Assembly (NCBI GenBank): GCA_016946835.1
Contig: JACVTC010000586.1
Span: forward strand, 1-16,829
Origin: Neocallimastix lanati (nom. inval.)
Taxonomy: Eukaryota; Neocallimastigomycota; Neocallimastigomycetes; Neocallimastigales; Neocallimastigaceae
Length of the DNA: 16,829 nt
Direction: 5' to 3'
The notes beneath the pieces are model-generated. The model did no database searches, was not told the DNA's origin, and worked only from the letters and a program-made list of their open reading frames with translations. Position 1 is the first letter of the stretch; each line of letters begins with the position of its first letter. Shown in pieces: positions 1 to 9,800 of the stretch. The position numbers were made by a program, and so were the translations under genes.

Positions 1-1
1 A

Positions 2-113
2 GTATTTTGCCACTTTATGTAACGATTCTTCCGTATTCTCATAGATTAAATAAACATTTCTTTATAGGGCAAATCTATTTTATGTTTATTTAATAATTGC
101 TCCGAAACATAAT
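2..113 (-). pseudogene. polB: Frameshifted continuation of the DNA polymerase, running off the window
   Basis: After the TAA at 114-116 the polymerase pattern does not stop. It resumes in the frame whose codons fall on 112-114, 109-111 and so on, giving a short stretch with the word LPYKEMF. That frame meets TAA at 46-48. A third frame, from about 52 down to 2, then resumes with HKVAKY, the lead-in to Exo III, and leaves the window. Two changes of frame lie within about 65 bases. Each is the size expected for one missing base in a short T run, so either decay of an integrated copy or long-read homopolymer errors could explain them. The catalytic C-terminal domain is outside the window and cannot be judged. 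Confidence 0.75.
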
Positions 114-1961
114 TTAATTTGAGGATGGCAAATTTAAGGATTTAGCATACTTATATATATCAACGGCTATACGACCCGGAATATATAATTCCACTTCATC
201 GCCCATTAAATTATTGAATTGGGAAGGTTTATTTAAAATTCGACTAGCAGAGAATGGTGTCTCTTTCGTATCAATGCTCAAATACATGCCTGCTCTTTGT
301 GCTAAATACTTATAATCAAATCCAAAAGTGTTAAATCCAATAATAATATCGGGATCAAATTTTCTTATTTGCTTAAAAAATTCACACAAAAGTTCATATT
401 CCGTAGATACATAGATCATTTCATATTCAAATTGTTCATCATTATTTTTACTTTCATCGAAATCTTTATTATTTTTATTCTTTTTATTATCTTCTATTCG
501 TTTTATGAAATCTTCTATTTTCTCAAAGTTTTCATATTGATTTTTAACTTTCTTGTTCATAGGAAGATCCGTGTCTTTCTCATTTTTATTTAAAATATTT
601 TTAAACTTATCAATTCTACTATGACCATCATCACTATAATTTGCATTTAAAATATTACTTAACCTATTAAATCGATTAACAATCCCTTCATCATAACTTC
701 TTTTCTTTATTAAAATATTTTTGAATTTGTTAAATCTTTCATTTACCTCTGAATTATATGTATTATTAGATTGATTAGGATTACAAATATTTTTATTGGT
801 TTGAATAATTAAATTCTTATTTCTAAAATTTAAAGTTTCATCACTACTCTTTAACTTGCGAATTATTCTATCCAATTTTTCGTGATTTTCTTTAAATTTT
901 TTAGCAACTTTTTCTAAATCATGATTTCTAATATTATTTTCAATAATCTCTGGAACATCGTTTTCAACATTATTTTTATCCTTATTTTCAGCATTATCTT
1001 CAACATTATCCTCTACAAGCTTTTCTTCATTATTTTTAACATTGCTTTCAGCATTACTTTCAACATTACATTCAACTTTACTTTCTATATTATTTTCAAC
1101 ATCAATTTCAACATTATCTTCAGTGTTCTCTTCAACCTTATCTTTTACGCTATCTTCAACCTTATTAGCTATATTATTTTTGTTTTCTTTGTTAAATTTT
1201 TGGGCTTCATATTTTTTCATATCAATTTTAAAGATACTTTGCTCGATACATGCAGCTTTAAATGATTGAAGATCCAAAAAAGGAAAAAAATTTGCATCAA
1301 TTTCTTCAAATTCATTTTTATTGATGACATTAATATCATCATCAAATTTAACGCATATGGCAATACATTTTTTTTCGTTTTCATGATTAAATACAAGGCT
1401 AATAGTTGATATATAATCTTCAAATATATATCGATTAGGAAATGATTCGAAATCATGAGACATACATTCAATATCAAAAGATAAAATAGAAGGAGATGGA
1501 TAGCTATTAATTTCAACAGATTTTATATTTTTATATTGAACGATATACTCTTCATCAAAGGTAGTATACTTCTCTTTGGAATTTAACTCCCAGTGCTCCA
1601 TTTCTATCCATCCTATTGTATTTAAATTACATTCAGCCAGAAACGCTGAAATTATATCCACATTTAATATTGACGAATAATAAGAAGAATATTCGGAATA
1701 ATTAGGGAACATGACTTTAAAGATAATTTTATTACCTTCTAAATAATGTCTTAAAAGTTTTCTTGAAAGTACTTCTTTATTGTTTCTTGAATTGCCATTG
1801 AATTTGAAGTCACGATATTGTGAAAATTTGTATAAAGGATAATTATCTATAATAATTGATACTTTGTCATTTCTAATATTACTATATCCAAATCCTATAA
1901 TAACTGGGGAATTGTTTTTTATTAGCAATTCCCAATTATAAATGAATATTATTTTATTCAT
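114..1961 (-). CDS. polB: Family B DNA polymerase (NCLDV/delta type), N-terminal and exonuclease part, frame broken at the 3' end
   Basis: The 615-residue open frame covers the N-terminal and 3'-5' exonuclease parts of a replicative family B DNA polymerase. Exo I is FDIEC at residues 162-166 (D163 and E165 bind metal). Exo II is GFNTFGFDY at 542-550 (N544, D549), preceded by the usual DPDII. Downstream, GRIAVDIYKYAKSLNLPS (596-613) matches the stretch that leads towards Exo III in delta-like and NCLDV polymerases. Residues about 255-510 are an Asn/Glu/Lys-rich insertion between Exo I and Exo II, absent from typical relatives. The frame ends at TAA (114-116) in the middle of a conserved region, and the family pattern continues in other frames (next entry). 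Polymerase palm and fingers would lie left of the window. The Met at 1961 is the first in frame and follows an A+T-rich leader. No terminal-protein priming features are seen, so a linear-plasmid polymerase is unlikely. Confidence 0.9.
   Translation of the reverse strand: MNKIIFIYNWELLIKNNSPVIIGFGYSNIRNDKVSIIIDNYPLYKFSQYRDFKFNGNSRNNKEVLSRKLLRHYLEGNKIIFKVMFPNYSEYSSYYSSILNVDIISAFLAECNLNTIGWIEMEHWELNSKEKYTTFDEEYIVQYKNIKSVEINSYPSPSILSFDIECMSHDFESFPNRYIFEDYISTISLVFNHENEKKCIAICVKFDDDINVINKNEFEEIDANFFPFLDLQSFKAACIEQSIFKIDMKKYEAQKFNKENKNNIANKVEDSVKDKVEENTEDNVEIDVENNIESKVECNVESNAESNVKNNEEKLVEDNVEDNAENKDKNNVENDVPEIIENNIRNHDLEKVAKKFKENHEKLDRIIRKLKSSDETLNFRNKNLIIQTNKNICNPNQSNNTYNSEVNERFNKFKNILIKKRSYDEGIVNRFNRLSNILNANYSDDGHSRIDKFKNILNKNEKDTDLPMNKKVKNQYENFEKIEDFIKRIEDNKKNKNNKDFDESKNNDEQFEYEMIYVSTEYELLCEFFKQIRKFDPDIIIGFNTFGFDYKYLAQRAGMYLSIDTKETPFSASRILNKPSQFNNLMGDEVELYIPGRIAVDIYKYAKSLNLPSSN
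951..1163 (-). repeat. Degenerate 12-bp repeat in the polymerase insertion
   Basis: Within the Exo I-Exo II insertion, residues about 267-337 are built from a drifting four-residue word of the type (E/S)N(V/A)E, visible in DNA as recurring 12-mers such as ttcaacattact. The repeat keeps the reading frame. Further along, residues 409-417, 430-438 and 449-457 form a separate threefold repeat around RFNKFKNIL spaced about 20 residues apart. Confidence 0.7.
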
Positions 1962-2131
1962 TTGTTTTTTATTTTAAAAATATTAAAAAATTATACATAT
2001 ATATGTTAGAGTTAAATATTTTCTTATATTAACTACTAATACCAATCTATATAGATAATATAGATTTGCAATTTTTTTTGAATTTTAAATATTCTTTGAA
2101 AAAGCAGAGATAATTATTATCTCTTTATTTT

Positions 2132-2587
2132 TTATCGTTCTGTATCAAAATCAATAATGAAATTATCGTATACAATTATATTATAAGTAATGTTATAGCG
2201 TTGTATATCCATATAATAATCTTCATAATTATTATTATATTCTTTAATAAAATCTTTTAATAAATTTTTAACTATTTCTACCTGTTTTTCATTTGATACA
2301 AAGTTTTCTGAAAAATTTTGGAAATAATATTTTCTAATTATGAAGATCATATATAACATAGGTATATTTAATTTGGTAAATCTTTTTTCGATTATCTCAT
2401 TAAACTTCCTATTGAATATATGAAGATTTAAAAATTCAATAAAATCGGATATAAATACAGTATTACTAAACGTTCCTGTAACACTATTACTTAAATTATG
2501 TTTTATTTTTTGAATTAATGTTTGCTGAGAATTATAACTCTTTCCTTTCACTTGGTTTATTATATTCTTATTTTTATCTTTAAACAT
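2132..2587 (-). CDS. Hypothetical protein, 151 residues
   Basis: I do not recognise this protein. It opens with ATG at 2585-2587 and ends in a charged DFDTER tail. It looks soluble and mainly helical: no signal peptide, no clear membrane segment, no cysteine pairs and no obvious enzyme motif. The central part (residues about 45-100) alternates Phe/Ile/Leu with charged residues as in a compact helical domain. Its base composition resembles the confident viral genes around it. It lies 170 bp behind the start of the polymerase gene on the same strand and diverges from the 196-residue gene. Position between polymerase and helicase genes suggests a viral accessory gene, but that is inference from neighbours only. 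Confidence 0.55.
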   Translation of the reverse strand: MFKDKNKNIINQVKGKSYNSQQTLIQKIKHNLSNSVTGTFSNTVFISDFIEFLNLHIFNRKFNEIIEKRFTKLNIPMLYMIFIIRKYYFQNFSENFVSNEKQVEIVKNLLKDFIKEYNNNYEDYYMDIQRYNITYNIIVYDNFIIDFDTER

Positions 2588-3179
2588 TACTGATTATGAA
2601 AATTTTTAAAATATAAAAAAATTTTTTATATAGAATTTCTTCTCTTATAGATATATATATTCAAATAGGTTTTGTTTTTATCGTTATATCGCTATATAAT
2701 TTTTGATATTATATAAAATTCTCTTTTATCATTTTAAATATCTTAATATTTCAAACATTATAGATTACTAAACAATATTATATCATATAATAAATTATAG
2801 TTTAGTATATTATAATAAAGATTTAATTTACCATATTACAAAATCCGAATAAAAAAATAAAAATTTTAAATTTATATTTAATATTCATTTCAAATATCCT
2901 TGATTATAATAAAATACAATAATTTACTTAAAACAGGATAGTAAATAAATAAATTTTATTTATATACATTTTTTATTAGAAAACACTAATTTTATTTTTC
3001 AAAAAAAGAAATAAAAATGGTTATAACAACATTAGTAAATTTTAATGAAACAATTGATTTTTATTAATTGATATAAAGACAAAATAAATTTAATAAAACA
3101 ATTGATTTATTATTTATTAAAATATAAAGTCAAACTATATTTTTTTTTATTAAAGGATAAAAAAAAAATAAAAATAAAA
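2588..3179. other. Divergent intergenic spacer, almost pure A+T
   Basis: About 590 bp between the two divergent hypothetical genes. No open frame of interest, no G+C-rich patch and no RNA-like fold is visible. It should hold both promoters. The only distinct structure is an imperfect direct repeat near the right end, listed separately. Confidence 0.6.
3041..3114. repeat. Imperfect direct repeat, 48-bp spacing, upstream of the 196-residue gene
   Basis: The core aaacaattgattt occurs at 3048-3060 and again at 3096-3108, each in a longer matching context (ttTaat before, ttatt after). The core contains the palindrome caattg. It lies 65-140 bp upstream of the start at 3180, a position suited to a regulatory site, but chance in such A+T-rich DNA is a real possibility. 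Confidence 0.45.
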
Positions 3180-3770
3180 ATGTCTGAGGTGGTTAAAAAT
3201 TTATCTCAAAAAAGATATGATGAATTACGCCGAAATGTTATTATTGATGCTATTGACATTGTATTCAATACTATTTCAAATCAAGTTAAAATAGATAATA
3301 AGGATAAATCTTTTACAGTTAGAAAACTAACAAATAGTATCGAATTAATTTATGATTTAAGTAGTCAAGAAAATAACGATAAAATTCCTTCGGAAATCAT
3401 TAAATCAATAAAACCACGAATAAGTCATAAATTAAACAATACATTTTGTTATAAATTACCGTCTAAAAACGAAAATACAAACCTCGGAAAGGAAAGTAAA
3501 AATTCTTCTATTGTATTTTCACCATTTATTCAAAATGCTATTGAAGTTTCCCAAAATGATATAAAAATGGATGTACAATTACCAAAATCTCTTGAACATT
3601 ATCATTTCTTTGTTTTTCCTTTAAATATGGATGGAAAAGAGTATATTATCACTTATGCAGAAGAAAATAAATATAGTAAACGTGAAATCATTGAAATATT
3701 ACATAATAATGTATCAGTAGATAAAAATATCCTTTCTAAAGAATTAAAAGAAAAATATTATTTTAATTAA
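3180..3770 (+). CDS. Hypothetical protein, 196 residues
   Basis: I do not recognise this protein. I start it at the ATG at 3180 (MSEVVKNLSQKRYDEL) rather than at the upstream in-frame ATG at 3102, because the 26 extra residues come from A/T-run DNA with no protein-like pattern and the ATG at 3180 has a long A-rich leader like other genes here. The first 60 residues look helical; residues about 128-160 (MDVQLPKSLEHYHFFVFPLNM) look like beta strands; the end is Lys-rich and helical. There is one cysteine, no signal peptide and no membrane segment. It lies 333 bp upstream of the helicase gene on the same strand. A viral accessory role is inferred from position only. Confidence 0.6.
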   Translation: MSEVVKNLSQKRYDELRRNVIIDAIDIVFNTISNQVKIDNKDKSFTVRKLTNSIELIYDLSSQENNDKIPSEIIKSIKPRISHKLNNTFCYKLPSKNENTNLGKESKNSSIVFSPFIQNAIEVSQNDIKMDVQLPKSLEHYHFFVFPLNMDGKEYIITYAEENKYSKREIIEILHNNVSVDKNILSKELKEKYYFN

Positions 3771-4103
3771 TATGTAAATAAATATCTAGATATTGGGATA
3801 AATATCTAAGTAAATATTTTTTTTAAAATTTTTTTTGAAAATTTTAAATCACAAAAATTTTTAAAGATTTTTTAAAAAAATATTTTATATTAATATATAA
3901 TTATTATTGGATAATTGATTGATTATTTCTCTTTTAATAAGTCATTATTTTATAATTAAGAAATTAAAAATTTTTTTTTTAAAAATAATTATACACACAT
4001 AGAAAATATTAATATTAACAATTAAAATGATTTAATTTCTTTTAAAATGAAAAAATAATTAATATATAAATCTACAAATTTTTTAAATAGTTAAGTAAAA
4101 AAT
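3771..4103. other. Intergenic A+T-rich spacer before the helicase gene
   Basis: 333 bp between the 196-residue gene and the helicase gene. Apart from the palindrome and inverted repeat listed separately, I see only A/T runs. It must contain the helicase promoter. An in-frame stop (taa, 4092-4094) lies 9 bp before the helicase ATG, so the helicase frame cannot extend upstream. Confidence 0.6.
3781..3887. repeat. Palindrome and A/T inverted repeat behind the 196-residue gene
   Basis: A perfect 14-bp palindrome, aatatctagatatt, sits at 3781-3794, ten bases after the stop codon, and half of it recurs at about 3800-3808. Further on, taaatattttttttaaaa (3811-3828) is nearly the reverse complement of 3868-3887. 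These could form a 3' hairpin in the transcript. In A+T DNA of this kind the longer pair may be chance; the 14-bp palindrome with internal C and G is less likely to be. Confidence 0.35.
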
Positions 4104-6062
4104 ATGATTTTAGTAAAAACGAAAGAATCAGAAATTACAAATAATTATCATCCAATTATTTACTTATTAATTATACTTTTAAAGCAAAATAAGGATAAAC
4201 ATACAAAATGTTATCGTATGTTGAAAAAATATCTTGAAAATTATGATATCAAATTAAGTGATATTGAAAATATTAATATTCAATTAGAAAATAACGAAAT
4301 AGAACATTCAAATAATTACAATAACATTTATAATAATAATAATAATAATACTTATAATAATAATGAATATAATAATGGTATTCATAATGATAATGACAAT
4401 AGTAATGACAGTGATAATGAAAGCAGTGACTCAGAAGAATACAATTTTGATGAAATAAATATTAATGACCTTAATTCTGTTTTGAAAAATTTAGAAATTA
4501 ATAAAGTAAATCAGTCATCAAATCAAGAAGCAGATTATAAATATGATATTATTGATATTATTTATCAATGCATGGAAGACTATGGTTCAATGGTAGTTGA
4601 TAAAGCACGATTAATCACTATTAAAAATTATTATAGTAAATCATCTTTAACGTCTCAGATTATTTTTAACATATTTATTGTGTTATATTTAGGATATTTA
4701 GTATTTAGTGAAGATGTATGGTATAAATTTTCATATAGTCGTCATGGATGGGAAATCATAAGTGCTTATGATCTCGCCAAAGAAATCAATATGGGATTAG
4801 TAAATAAGCTTACCAAGTTGTGTAATGAATGCCATTTTAAATTGGAAAATTTACCTACGAAATTATTTTCGTTTATGAGTGGTCATTCGGTTACATTTAA
4901 AAATTTATATCAGTTAGAAACCTTCTTCTACTTGGACAATTTTATTTCTCGAATGGATAAAAGTAAAGTTTTAAGATTTGAAGATTGTGTTTATGATTTC
5001 ACCATCAATAAACCACGACCAGGAATGCCAAAAGACTTTTGTCTTAAATCTACCAATTATAATTTTCACTCTGAAAATAAGAATAAAGTAAAAGAAGTCA
5101 AAGAATTTTTTGAAGATATTTTTGTCGACAAGGAATTGATACAGTATGTATTAAAAATTTTAGCTTCCACCCTTACTTACGGTAATAAATTGCGTGCCAT
5201 TGTATTTTTTATTGGATCGGGTAGAAACGGTAAGACTACGCTTACTAACATGTTACGTCTTTCACTTGGAGATTATGCAGCAACGCCAAATGTTTCTTTA
5301 TTTTTAGGAAAATCGGTTAGTGCTGATAAACCAAGTCCACAAATGGTAGATCTTAATTGTGCAAGAGTGGCCATATGTGAAGAACCAGATGCTCGTAGTA
5401 TTGCTATTACAGGTGATACTAAAGCTATAACCGGTAATGTAGGTTTTATTAAAACCCGAACCTTGTATAAGGATGTTCAAGCAGTATCTGTTGATTTACT
5501 ACCCATTATTAATACAAATGACAAATTGACAATATCTAACTTAGATAATGCTTTGATTGATCGTATACTTGTTATCCCTTTCACCCAACGATTCATAAAT
5601 AAGATGAATATATCTGTCTTATCTTCAACTCAAAATATCAATAACCCTTCAATAAAAAGAGCTAATACAAGATGGCAAGGTTCTCGAGTTCAAGGTTATG
5701 CTGAAGCTTTAATTCATTTACTTATTGAAAATTATCAAGAAGATTACACCTCCCTAGAAATTCCAACATCGGTGGTTAATGCAACCAAAAGTTTTATTAT
5801 GCGTAGTGACCATATTGCTAGATTTTTGGAGAAGAATATTGTTGATAAAAATGACAATCATGCTATTCCAATTGATGAACTTTACACCGTTTATAAGAAT
5901 TGGTTTAAGCAATACGTATCCACTCGTTCCGTATTTTATAGTTTGGAAGATTTTCGTATGGATTTAATTAAATATAGTATTCGTATCAAAAATTTATCCT
6001 CAAATTCGGATTCGGATTCTAAGAAAACCGTTGAATCCATTATTGGATACAGATTTATTTAA
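4104..6062 (+). CDS. D5-like superfamily 3 helicase without a visible primase domain
   Basis: This 652-residue protein is a viral replicative DNA helicase of the poxvirus D5 / asfarvirus C962R type, an AAA+ superfamily 3 ring helicase that unwinds the fork. The D5_N region spans about 145-340, with characteristic tryptophans in VWYKFSYSRHGWE (205-217). The ATPase core follows: Walker A GSGRNGKTT (371-379), Walker B VAICEEPD (422-429), motif C LLPIINTND (465-473, N470) and the Arg-finger region DRILVIPF (486-493). A winged-helix-like C-terminus (about 555-652) ends in GYRFI. Residues about 65-112 are an Asn/Ser/Asp low-complexity run. D5 proteins usually carry an archaeo-eukaryotic primase domain of 300 or more residues in front; here only about 145 residues precede D5_N and none resembles primase motifs. 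A stop codon just before the ATG rules out an in-frame extension. Confidence 0.93.
   Translation: MILVKTKESEITNNYHPIIYLLIILLKQNKDKHTKCYRMLKKYLENYDIKLSDIENINIQLENNEIEHSNNYNNIYNNNNNNTYNNNEYNNGIHNDNDNSNDSDNESSDSEEYNFDEININDLNSVLKNLEINKVNQSSNQEADYKYDIIDIIYQCMEDYGSMVVDKARLITIKNYYSKSSLTSQIIFNIFIVLYLGYLVFSEDVWYKFSYSRHGWEIISAYDLAKEINMGLVNKLTKLCNECHFKLENLPTKLFSFMSGHSVTFKNLYQLETFFYLDNFISRMDKSKVLRFEDCVYDFTINKPRPGMPKDFCLKSTNYNFHSENKNKVKEVKEFFEDIFVDKELIQYVLKILASTLTYGNKLRAIVFFIGSGRNGKTTLTNMLRLSLGDYAATPNVSLFLGKSVSADKPSPQMVDLNCARVAICEEPDARSIAITGDTKAITGNVGFIKTRTLYKDVQAVSVDLLPIINTNDKLTISNLDNALIDRILVIPFTQRFINKMNISVLSSTQNINNPSIKRANTRWQGSRVQGYAEALIHLLIENYQEDYTSLEIPTSVVNATKSFIMRSDHIARFLEKNIVDKNDNHAIPIDELYTVYKNWFKQYVSTRSVFYSLEDFRMDLIKYSIRIKNLSSNSDSDSKKTVESIIGYRFI
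4311..4433 (+). repeat. AAT-rich low-complexity run encoding poly-Asn in the helicase
   Basis: Tandem aat/aac codons interrupted by tat, gat and agt encode an Asn-rich then Asp/Ser-rich linker (residues about 70-112) between the unassigned N-terminus and the D5_N region. It resembles the low-complexity insertions in the other large proteins here. Confidence 0.7.
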
Positions 6063-6893
6063 TTATATTAAAAATAAAATAAAAGATGATAATGTTAATT
6101 TTTTTCATTCCTTTAATATATATAATTTAAACTAATATTTGTATATATTTATTTTATATATAAATTTAAACAAGGAAAAAAAAATTATATAATTATATTT
6201 ATATTTATTTATAATTTAAGAATATATATTGTTAAAAATTATTATTTTATTAATTATTATAAAAATAGTTTTAAAAAATTTAAAAAATTTATAATTAGTA
6301 TAGTTATTTCATTAAAAATGGTAATATAAATATTTTATTTTATTTTATATAATGAAATATAATAATTTTATTCAATGATATTTATTATTCTATTAAATGA
6401 TATTTGTAAACTTGTTCTTTTCATTAAAAGTTTTTATTACTGAAAAAATTATTAAATTATTATATTTATATAATACAATTTTAATAGTATATTTAATTTT
6501 ATTTATTTCTATTTCATATTATTTATATTAATATTAATATTGATTAAATCATTCATTTAATATTTTACATCAAGTTTTACTGAGTTTATTTTTTAAAATT
6601 TTAAAAAAATATAAATTACTAAAATTACGATTCAATAAGTAAAAATATTTAAATTCAAATTCATACACATTTAATTTTAATAAAATAAAAATTGATTTTA
6701 AAAATTATATTTATATAAGTAATGATATATATTATTCAACTATTTTTTTTTTAAAATTTTGTTTATTAATATTTTTTTATTTAATATTATATTATATAAT
6801 AATTTTTTATTTATATTAAATTTATAAATGTATTTATAATTTTTTTTATAATTATTTAATTGAATTATATTTTTTTTTTCTTTTTATATTATT
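6063..6893. other. Convergent intergenic spacer, nearly pure A+T
   Basis: 831 bp between the 3' ends of the helicase and RPB2 genes. It contains A/T runs and weak self-complementary stretches (for example around 6585-6610) but no open frame, no G+C-rich patch and no credible RNA gene. For a convergent spacer this is long by NCLDV standards. Confidence 0.6.
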
Positions 6894-9800
6894 TTATTCA
6901 TAAATTGAAGCACGTACTCCAATTGAATCTAAATAAGAATTCATAATATTAAAACTATTTGAAACGTTTAAAATAGTAGTTGGTGTATTACAGCAAGTGC
7001 TTAAAGTATTTACAGAATGACATATTTCACAATATCGAATATCTATAGCATCGGTATTATTTTTAAACATATCTTGTATTATAGCATTAGTACCATGTGC
7101 TACTAAGGCATCCTTTTCCATTTCACCAATTCTTAATCCACCATTACGAGATTTTCCTTCAGTAGGTTGTTTACTAATAGAATTAACATTTCCTGTGGTA
7201 CGATAAAACATTTTTTCTTGAACTTGATGTTGTAAAGCAGTGTAGTAACAAACTCCAACAAACGCATTTCCAATAGATTTACCGGAAATTGGATCGAGCA
7301 TCTCTTCTAAAATTGGAATATCACTTTCAAAGAATTTGGATTCAAACGAACGTAAATCTTCGCTTTCTATAGAAGCATCAAAATACGTTCCAAATCTTTG
7401 TGGATCCATAATCATACATTTACCAACATACATTTCAATTAAATGACCTACCGTCATTCTTGAAGGAAAAGCATGTGGATTTACAATGATATCAGGAATT
7501 ACACCATATTTTGTTCTTGGCATCATTTCTTCTAGTAATATCGAACCAATCACACCCTTCTGAGCATATCGACTTGCAAATTTATCACCTTGTTGCGGTT
7601 GATATAAATGTCGAACTTTTACACAGCAATAACATACATCATCCTCAATATATCTGGTACAATGATCCACAATCACAGGTTTTCTGAAAATATTTTCTAC
7701 ATCAGTCACTTTATTTGAAATCACATCATATATACGAAATAGTGGTTCATTGACATTGTGAGGATTATAAGCAATTTTTGTATTTGGTTTTGGTAATCCA
7801 TCTTTATAGTTTAAATTAATGTTGACTAATATTTCCCTTTTAATGTTATAGGATAAGTATTGATATCGATATTTAATATTATTAAATAATCCATCTTTAA
7901 TGCTTTTATCATTAAATATTAAACTATCCTCTTGATTGTTGCCATATGCCATGATAGCCACAATGGCATTTTGACCTCCGAATCTGTGGTATGTATTTCC
8001 TGTAGTCACCAGAAGTGTATCATCACTTTCAATAGTAATATTTGACAAGTCAGCGAGACGGTTTCTAAATTCATTATTATTTAAAGTTAAATTTTTATCA
8101 AATTTAATATTTTCCGAATTCTCTTCTTTCCCATCCATTATTTCGGGGTTATTTTCATGAACACTATTCTTACTTGAATTTTCTTCAATAGAATTATCCA
8201 AAAATTCTAAATTCGAAAATAATTCATTCATATTAATATTATCTTTATTGAGTAAAAAATCTAAGGACTTATAATGACACAGTCTTCTTGATAAAATATA
8301 TTCTAGCTTTGTCATACAAAATGGTCTTTGTGCATTAATTAGTCTTCTAGAATTATCATTGTATTTAAAGATGGTGCTGTCATTCGACATACACTGCTTT
8401 GTCATTCCAGCTTGAAATGTGAGTCTTGGTACATGATTATTACCAGGAAATGGCGATAAAGCACTAATTAAACCAAAAATAAAATTTGGATCAAGTTCTT
8501 CGTATTGATAATTGATATTTATTTTATTTTCAGAAATTTCAACAAGTCTTATGCCAATTTCTTTTCCGTTTTTCTTTATTCTAATTGGTCGAAACATTCT
8601 TCCTTCATCCGTAAATAAATAATAACTGATGTTATCGAAAACACAACTTATATAAGGATATTTCAATTTTAATACTTTATAAGTATAGTCTACTAAATCG
8701 GTGGTAGTGAATCCGATAAAACGTGTATTCAATAATACTGGATATTTTTTTCCAGTTTTTAAAGTTTTTCTTTTTTCATTAGGACTATTAGAATTACTAG
8801 TGTCACTATCACAATAATCATCATCTCCATATTCAGAGTTACTTTGACTATTATCATTACTTTTATTTTCAGTGTTACTTTGACTATTATCATTACTTTT
8901 ATTTTCAGTGTTACTTTGGCTATTATCATTAATATTTTCATCTGAATTACTATTACTATTATTGTCATCTTTTTTATCTTGAGTTGTAGCATCATATATT
9001 TCATTATACTTGAATAAAAAGGGTTCAAGAATTTTTTCATCAATAGTAAAATCTGGCCCCATTAATACAGATAATCCAAAATATTTTACAAAGCCTACAT
9101 CTTTGGATTCAGGAGTTTCAAATGGACAAAAATAACCGTAATCATAAGACATACGGAGTTGAGAATTATCACTCTCTGTGTTGATGGGAATTTGAACTCT
9201 TCGTAAATGGGAAAGCTTATCGTAGTAAGAACGCTTACTTAACGTTTGCACAGAAATAGCTTCATATTCTCGGAAATAAGAACGAACTTTTCCAGATTTT
9301 ACATTTCCGTACAATTTTATATTTAAATTTCTAATGAACTTATCCAGTGGTAATTTTTTATTTTCCAAAGTAAAATATTTTATGCTACGATATAAGGAAT
9401 AAGGAAAGGTATCAATACGACTGTTATAATATTGAACATTTCCTTCATTATGGAATAATGATCTTGCCATTGCCAAATAAGTATAGAATTTAGTAGTTTT
9501 ATCATCATATGACGAATCGTTTGATGATGATTCATTACAATGTAAGTAGTCTGGAGTAAAGTAGCTATCGATCATTCTATCGACCATGGATAATATTTTA
9601 TTATGACTTTCTGAACGACGAGCTATAATAGATTGTAATGTTTCTTCAGGAAATGAATCCGGAATAATAATATTAATATCTTTAGGTAAATTTTCACCAA
9701 TCACCACCGATACGATTATATTTTTAATTTCATCCAAGGAAAGCGAAGGATTCAAATGATGAAGAATATACACCAATGATATACTTTGTCTTTCATGCGA

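Noticed and set aside
921-1269. Plus-strand open frames rich in Ile/Phe/Leu opposite the polymerase insertion
   Set aside because: They are antisense readings of the repetitive Asn/Glu codons of the polymerase insertion; their apparent hydrophobic, membrane-like composition is a by-product.
3102-3179. Upstream in-frame start adding 26 residues to the 196-residue protein
   Set aside because: The extra codons come from A/T-run DNA, give a Lys/Tyr/Leu-rich stretch without domain character, and the start at 3180 gives a more usual N-terminus and A-rich leader.
8759-9043. Minus-strand frame with Met/Ile/Val repeats inside RPB2
   Set aside because: Shifted reading of the 36-bp repeats and the Asn/Ser insertion of RPB2, which has strong protein evidence in its own frame.
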